This document shows positions 31,271-36,225 of a stretch of 36,225 bases of DNA, one piece after another. The stretch's first letter is position 1. Each line of letters begins with the position of its first letter. The notes beneath the pieces were generated by a model. The model worked only from the letters and a program-made list of their open reading frames with translations. It was not told the origin of the DNA and did not search any database. Origin of the DNA: Gemmatimonadota bacterium (GTDB lineage Bacteria; Gemmatimonadota; Gemmatimonadetes; Longimicrobiales; RSA9); NCBI GenBank assembly GCA_019347975.1, contig JAHWKI010000008.1, positions 1 through 36,225 of the forward strand, read 5' to 3'. The position numbers and the translations under genes were made by a program.

Positions 31271-32491
31271 ATGTCCGAGCCCCATCCGACTGACCCGGCC
31301 GCGAAGCGAGGCGGGACGTCACCCCAGCGTAGCGTCGCCGAGGTAGTGCAGCGACGCTTCACGTGGACGGCTCTCTGGGGAGCCCGGCGTCTGCGCCAGG
31401 GTCTCCGGCGCGCCGGCGTCCCGGTCCCGCGCGTGCACACGTTCCGGCGGCGGTCTCCCATAGGGACGCCGCCGGGAACTCTCATCTCGCACCCGGAAGC
31501 GGCGCCGCCCTCCATTCGCGTGATCGGTTTCTCGGCGGACGGCTTCGAGGAGATGGACGCGACCGTGGAGGGGCTGGCGGGGTTCAGGGCGCGATGGCCC
31601 GTGGTCTGGGTGGACGTCGGAGGGGTCGGCCATGCCGAATCGGTGGCGTCGATCGGCGCCGAGTTCGCGCTCCACCGGCTGGCGCTGGAGGATGTCATGA
31701 ACGTGCACCAGCGGCCGAAGGTGGAGGAGTACGCGAGCTATCTGTTCGCCGTCGCGCGGATGGCGTCGCTGGGCGACCGGGTGGACACGGAGCAGATCAG
31801 CCTCTTCCTCGGCCCCAGCTGGGTCCTGACGTTCCAGGAGGCGCAGGGCGACTGCTGGGATCCCGTTCGCGACCGGCTCCGGCTGGGGAAGGGGAAGATC
31901 CGGACGGGCGGGGCGGACTACCTGTTCTACGCGCTGCTGGACGCCATCATCGACAACTTCTACCCCCTGCTGGAGGAGTTCGGCGCGCGGCTGGAGCAGC
32001 TGGAGGAGGCGGTGATCGACGACCCGCACGAGAGCCTGGTCGGCGTGATCCACGGGGCCCGACGGGACCTGCTCGCCCTGCGCCACGCCCTGTGGCCGAT
32101 GCGTGAGGCCGTCGGCCAGCTGTATCGCGACCCGTCCAAGTACATCACCGACGACAGCCGGATCTACCTCCGGGACGCCTACGACCACACGATCCAGGTG
32201 ATCGACCTGCTGGAGAATTTCCGGGAGATGGCCAGCGGGCTGCTGGATGTGTACCTGTCCAGCGTCAGCCATCGAATGAACGAAGTGATGAAGGTCCTCA
32301 CCATCATCGCCACCATCTTCATTCCGCTGACGTTCATCGCCGGGGTGTACGGCATGAATTTCGATACGTCAGTGAGCCGGTGGAACATGCCGGAGCTACA
32401 CTGGGAATACGGATACCCGGTGGTGATGGGGATCATGCTGGCGATCGGACTGTCGCTGCTGGGCTACTTCAGATGGAAACGGTGGATATGA
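31271..32491 (+). CDS. corA: CorA-family magnesium/cobalt transporter
   Basis: A 406-residue member of the CorA family, which imports Mg2+ as a funnel-shaped pentamer. The C-terminal two helices are VLTIIATIFIPLTFIAGVYG (about 340-360) and PVVMGIMLAIGLSLLGYF. The first ends in the GMN motif (Gly361-Met-Asn363) that forms the selectivity filter. The cytosolic domain has the usual FLGPSWVLTFQE and long stalk helix (about 280-340). The first 85 residues, rich in Arg and Pro, extend beyond the usual family start. The message may be leaderless. The stop overlaps the start of the BNR lipoprotein gene as ATGA. Confidence 0.93.
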   Translation: MSEPHPTDPAAKRGGTSPQRSVAEVVQRRFTWTALWGARRLRQGLRRAGVPVPRVHTFRRRSPIGTPPGTLISHPEAAPPSIRVIGFSADGFEEMDATVEGLAGFRARWPVVWVDVGGVGHAESVASIGAEFALHRLALEDVMNVHQRPKVEEYASYLFAVARMASLGDRVDTEQISLFLGPSWVLTFQEAQGDCWDPVRDRLRLGKGKIRTGGADYLFYALLDAIIDNFYPLLEEFGARLEQLEEAVIDDPHESLVGVIHGARRDLLALRHALWPMREAVGQLYRDPSKYITDDSRIYLRDAYDHTIQVIDLLENFREMASGLLDVYLSSVSHRMNEVMKVLTIIATIFIPLTFIAGVYGMNFDTSVSRWNMPELHWEYGYPVVMGIMLAIGLSLLGYFRWKRWI

Positions 32492-33762
32492 CGACGCGCT
32501 TCCCACACCTTCTCGCCGCGCTGTGCCTCCTCGTGCTCCCTGCCTGCGGGCCCGATGACGCGGATGGCGGACAGGTGGCCGCGGCGGACAGCGCCGCGCC
32601 GCCCGTGCAGATCGAGCCTCTCGCGTCTCCGGCGGGGCCAGGCAGCGCGGAGCCGGAGCTCGCCGCCGGTCCTGACGGGTTCTACCTGAGCTGGCTGGAG
32701 CGGACCGGCCCCGATCGGCACGCGCTGCGCTTCGCGCGGCTGGGGCCCGACGGCTGGACCGAGCCCCGCACGGTCATGGAGCGATCGGGTTTGTTCGTGA
32801 ACTGGGCCGACTTCCCCTCGCTGCTGGTGCTCGAGGACGGCACGCTGGTGGCGCACTGGCTCGAGAAGAGCGGAAGCGGCACGTACGCCTACGACGTCCG
32901 GGCGGCCGTCTCCACCGATGGCGGGCGGACGTGGGGGGACGACGTGATCCCGCACACCGACGGGCTCCAGGCCGAGCACGGCTTCGTCTCGCTCTTCCCC
33001 GTGGATGGCCGCGCGGGCGCGGTCTGGCTGGATGGGCGGGAGACGGTGAGCGGGGACCCCATGACGCTGCGCTTCGCGACGCTAGGGGTGGACGGGGCAT
33101 CCCCGGATGAGCTGCTGGACGAGTCGGTCTGCGACTGCTGCCAGACGAGCGCGGCGATCGCGGCGGACGGGCCGGTGGTCGTCTACCGGGACCGGACGGA
33201 GGACGAGATCCGCGACATCTACGCGGTTCGACGCGTGGACGGGCAGTGGACCGAGCCGCGGCCGGTGCACGAGGACGGGTGGGTGATCAGCGCCTGTCCG
33301 GTGAACGGCCCCGCCGTGGCGGCGGACGGCCGCCGGGTGGTCGTCGCCTGGTTCACCGGGGCCCCGAGCGCCCGCGTCCAGGTCGCGTTCTCCGACGACG
33401 CGGGCGCCACGTTCGGGCCGCCGGTCCGCGTCGACGATGGCGAGGCTCAGGGCCGGGTCGATGTGGTGCTCCTCGACGACGGGACGGCGCTGGTCTCGTG
33501 GCTCGAGCGCGCGGGCGGCGGCGGCCAGGCCGAGATCCGGCTCCGGCGAGTCTCGCCCTCCGGCGCCGGTGCCGTCCTGCGGCTGGCCGACACCTCTCCG
33601 GAGCGCGCGAGCGGCTTCCCGAGGATGCTGAGACGGGGCGACGAGCTGCTGTTCGCGTGGACGCAGGCGGGCGATCCGTCGCAGGTGCGGACGGCGATCG
33701 GCCGGCTCACGGGCGACGGGGCGCCGCGGGCGGCGGGAGCCGCCGTAGGGCCGGCGTCGTGA
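32488..33762 (+). CDS. BNR/sialidase-like propeller lipoprotein with CxCC motif
   Basis: A 424-residue lipoprotein (MTTRFPHLLAALCLLVLPAC; lipobox L-P-A-C, Cys20). The mature part is a propeller of sialidase type. Asp-box-like blocks include VSTDGGRTWGDD and FSDDAGATFGPP, and further strands are LVAHWLEKSG and VVVYRDRTEDEIRDIY. A conserved cysteine cluster, ESVCDCCQTSAA (about 210-215), stands in the centre. The full set of sialidase catalytic residues is not evident. ATG 32488 overlaps corA's stop as ATGA, and its own stop overlaps the TlpA start as GTGA. Co-translation with a thioredoxin and a Mg/Co transporter suggests a redox- or metal-sensitive substrate. Confidence 0.83.
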   Translation: MTTRFPHLLAALCLLVLPACGPDDADGGQVAAADSAAPPVQIEPLASPAGPGSAEPELAAGPDGFYLSWLERTGPDRHALRFARLGPDGWTEPRTVMERSGLFVNWADFPSLLVLEDGTLVAHWLEKSGSGTYAYDVRAAVSTDGGRTWGDDVIPHTDGLQAEHGFVSLFPVDGRAGAVWLDGRETVSGDPMTLRFATLGVDGASPDELLDESVCDCCQTSAAIAADGPVVVYRDRTEDEIRDIYAVRRVDGQWTEPRPVHEDGWVISACPVNGPAVAADGRRVVVAWFTGAPSARVQVAFSDDAGATFGPPVRVDDGEAQGRVDVVLLDDGTALVSWLERAGGGGQAEIRLRRVSPSGAGAVLRLADTSPERASGFPRMLRRGDELLFAWTQAGDPSQVRTAIGRLTGDGAPRAAGAAVGPAS

Positions 33763-34274
33763 GGGTTCCGGCGCCGGCCGCGGTATTCGGGGTGGTGCTC
33801 GCCCTGGCCGCGTGCGGTAACGGCGGCGACGGGAATGATGCGGAGGGGACGCTCAGCCCCGAGGCCCCGGCTTTCGCCGCCGTGACGCTCGAGGGAGACA
33901 GCGTACGGCTCGCCGACCTGCAGGGCGCTCCGGTGCTCCTGAACGTGTGGGCGACCTGGTGCGCGCCCTGTCGGGAGGAGATCCCGGAGCTCCAGGCTCT
34001 CCACGAGACGTTCGGCCCCCGGGGGCTGCGCGTGATCGGCGTGACCGTCGACTCGCGTTCGGCGGCCGAGGACGTCCGGCGATTCATGGATCAGTTCGGC
34101 ATGACGTACGAGATCTGGTGGGACCCGGACCAGACGTCGGTCTCCGCGTTCGAGGCGATGGGTGTGCCCCTCACCGTCCTGATCGGCCCCGACGGGCGGA
34201 TCCGCTGGCGCCACATGGGGGCGGTGCCACCCGGCGACCCCGAGCTGAGAGAAGCGGTCGAGGCGCTCCTCTAG
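33759..34274 (+). CDS. TlpA-family thioredoxin-like lipoprotein
   Basis: A 171-residue protein. It has a lipoprotein signal (VRVPAPAAVFGVVLALAAC; Cys19) and a thioredoxin fold of the TlpA/ResA type. The active site is WC68APC71 in LLNVWATWCAPC. GLRVIGVTVDS and the cis-proline MGVPLTVLIGPDG follow. The protein would face the periplasm and reduce disulfides, typically in cytochrome c assembly or a specific partner. GTG 33759 overlaps the BNR gene's stop. The cysteine-rich BNR protein made just upstream is a candidate substrate, which is inference. Its stop codon shares the palindrome CTAG with the convergent hydrolase gene. Confidence 0.92.
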   Translation: MRVPAPAAVFGVVLALAACGNGGDGNDAEGTLSPEAPAFAAVTLEGDSVRLADLQGAPVLLNVWATWCAPCREEIPELQALHETFGPRGLRVIGVTVDSRSAAEDVRRFMDQFGMTYEIWWDPDQTSVSAFEAMGVPLTVLIGPDGRIRWRHMGAVPPGDPELREAVEALL

Positions 34275-34936
34275 GGCCAGTGTACGGCGAGGACCTCCGG
34301 CTCCACGCGGTGACCGCCGGGGAACTCGATCCTCCGCGTCTCCACGCCGAGCCGCTCGAGCAGCGGAAGCCCGGCGGCGGCGCGCTCCCGAGCCCAGCGA
34401 TCCGCGTCCCCCACGACGAAGGTGACGATCGTGCGGGCGAGGGCCGCGGCGGCCTGGCTCTGGTCGAGGTCCGCGGCCAGGCCCCCGCCCCAGAGGATCA
34501 GCTCGTCGGGGGGCGCGCCGCCGAGGACGGCCCACCGGGAGGCGGTCTCGGCTCCCTGGGAGAACCCGAGGACGACGAGCCGGTCGGCGGGGGTGGCGAT
34601 GTGGTCACGCAACCGGTCCAGATAGTCGACGTAGTCGCGGATCTCGGCGTCGCGGTCGTGCCGCGTCATCCACGCGGCGCCGACGCGGGATCCGGGGCCA
34701 TGGGGGCCCGCCGCCTCCCGCTCGATGTAGAACCGGTTCAGGGCTTCGGGCGCGATCACCGCACGCCTCCCATCCGAGATCCCCGGCAGGTCGGAGAATC
34801 GGTGGATGAATCGCCCGGCCAGCTGGCGGTAGCCGTGGAGAACGAACCAAGGCTCCGGGGCGGTGGCGGGGTCGCCGCACACCGCGTATCGGGCCGTGCG
34901 GGAGATGCGGAGGGAGTGCTCGCGGATGCGTGACAT
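34271..34936 (-). CDS. Alpha/beta hydrolase (phospholipase/carboxylesterase type)
   Basis: A 221-residue esterase-like hydrolase. The nucleophile elbow is GFSQG with Ser126. The general acid is Asp177 in VVGDADRW and the catalytic base is His209 in FPGGHRV. The oxyanion strand is FVLHGYRQLAG. The order of motifs fits the acyl-protein thioesterase/carboxylesterase family. ATG 34936 lacks a ribosome site but follows a -10-like TATCTT by seven bases. The 610-residue frame to 36103 is antisense to the aminotransferase beyond this start. The gene starts 18 bases from the divergent class V aminotransferase gene. Confidence 0.85.
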   Translation of the reverse strand: MSRIREHSLRISRTARYAVCGDPATAPEPWFVLHGYRQLAGRFIHRFSDLPGISDGRRAVIAPEALNRFYIEREAAGPHGPGSRVGAAWMTRHDRDAEIRDYVDYLDRLRDHIATPADRLVVLGFSQGAETASRWAVLGGAPPDELILWGGGLAADLDQSQAAAALARTIVTFVVGDADRWARERAAAGLPLLERLGVETRRIEFPGGHRVEPEVLAVHWP

Positions 34937-34943
34937 GGCCGAC

Positions 34944-34949
34944 AAGATA
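34944..34949 (-). promoter_or_regulatory. Candidate -10 element for leaderless hydrolase message
   Basis: On the minus strand TATCTT (34944-34949) is followed by seven bases and ATG 34936. No -35 is evident. It sits in the 18-base gap between two divergent starts. Confidence 0.4.
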
Positions 34950-34954
34950 GGACG

Positions 34955-36175
34955 ATGACGGAAATCCCCACCACGGACCCGGCGGAGCTGAGGCGCTGGC
35001 GGGCCGATACCCCGGCGGCCGGAGCGGGGCGGATTCACCTGAACAACGCCGGCGCGGCGCTGATGCCGCTCCCCGTCTTCAACGCCATCCATCACCACCT
35101 GGACCGAGAGATGCGCCTCGGCGGATACGAGGCGGCGGCCGAGGTCGAGGGGCGGATCGGGCGTGTCTACGACGAGGTCGCCGGGCTCCTCCACGCCCCC
35201 GGCGCGCACAACATCGCGCTCGTGGAGAACGCCACGGTCGCGTTCGCGCAGGCCCTCTCCGCGTTCGATCCGGGTCCGGGGGACGTCGTGCTCACCACCC
35301 GGAACGACTACGCGTCCAACCAGCTCATGTACCTCTCCCTCGCCGAGCGGCGGGGGGTCGAGATCGTCCGGGCCGACGACCTGCCGGAGGGTGGCGTCGA
35401 TCCGGACAGCATCCGTACCCTGCTCCGCCGGCACCGGCCCGCGCTGGTGGCGGTGACCTGGGTGCCGACCAACTCCGGGCTGGTGCAGCCGGTGGAGGAG
35501 GTCGGGCGGATCTGCGCGGAGGAGGACGTGCCGTATCTGGTGGATGGCTGCCAGGCGGTGGGGCAGATGCCCGTCCATGTCGAAAGCCTTCGCTGTGACT
35601 TCCTGGCGGGCACCGGTCGGAAGTTCCTGCGGGGGCCGCGCGGCACCGGCTTCCTCTACGTCTCCGACCGTGCGCTCGCCGCAGGCCACAAGCCGCTCTT
35701 CCTGGACATGCGCGGCGCGGACTGGGTCGGGGCCGACCTCTACGAGCTCCGCGCCGACGCCCGCCGGTTCGAGAACTGGGAGTTCGCGTACGCGCTGCTG
35801 ATGGGGCTGGGTGAGGCCGCCTGGTACGCGCGGGGTGTGGGCGTTGCAACGGCGTGGGAGCGGGCGAGGGCGCTGGCGCTCAGGGTCCGGCGGCGCCTCG
35901 AGGAGATCGACGGGATCCGCGTCCTCGACCGGGGCGCCGAGCTGTGCGCCATCGTCACGGCGGAGGTGGAGGGGCGGGCCGCCGGGGACGTCGTGGTGAG
36001 CCTGCGGGAGCAGGGGATCAACACCAGCGCCATCGACCGCGTGTCCGCCGTGATCGACATGGACGAGAAGGGGGCGGCCACGGCGCTGCGGATCTCGCCC
36101 CACTACTACAACACCGAGGCGGAGATCGACGCGGCGCTCGCCGCGCTCGAGTCCCTGGTGCGGGGCCCGCCCTAG
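34955..36175 (+). CDS. Class V PLP-dependent aminotransferase (desulfurase-fold, no active-site Cys)
   Basis: A 406-residue enzyme of the fold-type I class V group (SufS/IscS/isopenicillin epimerase relatives). The Schiff-base lysine is Lys223 in TGRKFLRGPRGTGFLY, with Asp197 and Gln200 (LVDGCQAVGQ) contacting PLP. The C-terminus has the class motif RISPHYYNTEAEID. The mobile loop that in SufS-type desulfurases holds the catalytic cysteine (RTGHHCA) is replaced by GINTSAIDRVSAVID, without a cysteine. Cysteine desulfurase is therefore unlikely, and an epimerase or lyase of the family is preferred. AGGACG precedes ATG 34955. The gene is divergent from the hydrolase. Confidence 0.88.
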   Translation: MTEIPTTDPAELRRWRADTPAAGAGRIHLNNAGAALMPLPVFNAIHHHLDREMRLGGYEAAAEVEGRIGRVYDEVAGLLHAPGAHNIALVENATVAFAQALSAFDPGPGDVVLTTRNDYASNQLMYLSLAERRGVEIVRADDLPEGGVDPDSIRTLLRRHRPALVAVTWVPTNSGLVQPVEEVGRICAEEDVPYLVDGCQAVGQMPVHVESLRCDFLAGTGRKFLRGPRGTGFLYVSDRALAAGHKPLFLDMRGADWVGADLYELRADARRFENWEFAYALLMGLGEAAWYARGVGVATAWERARALALRVRRRLEEIDGIRVLDRGAELCAIVTAEVEGRAAGDVVVSLREQGINTSAIDRVSAVIDMDEKGAATALRISPHYYNTEAEIDAALAALESLVRGPP

Positions 36176-36225
36176 TGTCCTGAGTTAGAAATTCATAGGC
36201 AGTTTTTGGGGGAGGTTGTATCTTG
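36176..36225. mobile_element. Possible start of an insertion element (cut by window end)
   Basis: The last 50 bases, from TGTCCTGAGTTAGAAATTCA directly after the aminotransferase stop codon, are about 40 percent G+C in a window that is otherwise near 70 percent. The terminal TGT is common for insertion-sequence ends. No transposase or inverted repeat partner is visible, so this is a weak call. Confidence 0.3.

Noticed and set aside
34937-36103. N-terminal 389 codons of a long minus-strand frame ending in the hydrolase
   Set aside because: It is antisense to a class V aminotransferase with an intact active site. Only the last 221 codons are real.
1-36225. tRNA, rRNA, riboswitch, CRISPR or prophage genes
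   Set aside because: I saw no cloverleaf, rRNA segment, regular spacer array or phage structural gene. A dedicated covariance-model search was not possible here.

Overview
The window is about 36 kb of high-GC chromosomal DNA with dense coding on both strands. Several things point to a diderm of the Gemmatimonadota type: many lipoprotein signals, a lytic transglycosylase, an ECF sigma/zinc anti-sigma pair, DUF4097-type secreted proteins, a very large VPS10/BNR-repeat lipoprotein, and small secreted proteins I cannot assign to a family. This taxonomic reading is inference from gene content; no rRNA or tRNA gene is visible. There is no CRISPR array and no clear prophage. The only hint of a mobile element is the AT-richer last 50 bases.

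Layout. 1-631 (-): a PaaA-like diiron protein cut by the window edge. 816-6801 (+): a class A penicillin-binding protein, a saccharopine dehydrogenase-like protein, two exported or anchored unknowns, and infC (IF3). The infC reading frame has no ATG/GTG/TTG start and appears to begin at ATA 6283 behind a strong Shine-Dalgarno. 7065-10756 (+): a stand-alone ECF sigma factor with its own promoter and terminator, then an ECF sigma, zinc anti-sigma and two DUF4097-like secreted proteins, closed by a 37-base hairpin. 10836-14606 (-): a lytic transglycosylase, then a coupled trio of lipoprotein, MscS channel and beta-propeller lipoprotein. 14750-16128 (+): low-molecular-weight phosphatase and fructosamine kinase-like protein, a candidate deglycation pair. 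16110-17959 (-): aminotransferase and O-methyltransferase. 18123 (+): a small unknown. 18423-20010 (-): BtpA-family protein and a LysM/M15-like peptidase.

20426-22652 (-): YtrA-type GntR regulator, ABC ATPase and permease, with a YtrA-like inverted repeat over the promoter. 22749-25624 (-): DUF309 protein and NDH-2-type dehydrogenase, then a TPR lipoprotein. 25743-28907 (+): a 1054-residue BNR/VPS10 propeller lipoprotein. 28937-30380 (-): SnoaL-like protein and a membrane protein with four CxxC pairs. 30599-34274 (+): a lipoprotein with a duplicated domain, then coupled corA, BNR lipoprotein and TlpA thioredoxin. 34271-34936 (-): an alpha/beta hydrolase. 34955-36175 (+): a class V aminotransferase.

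Two habits run through the window. Co-directional genes are often joined by four-base GTGA or ATGA overlaps, which moves several starts downstream of the longest reading frame. Several genes without a Shine-Dalgarno have a -10-like hexamer only 6-8 bases before the start codon, as expected for leaderless mRNAs. The strongest observations are the ATA start of infC, the self-regulated YtrA operon, the phosphatase/fructosamine kinase pair, the MscS-lipoprotein trio and the corA-BNR-tlpA operon.
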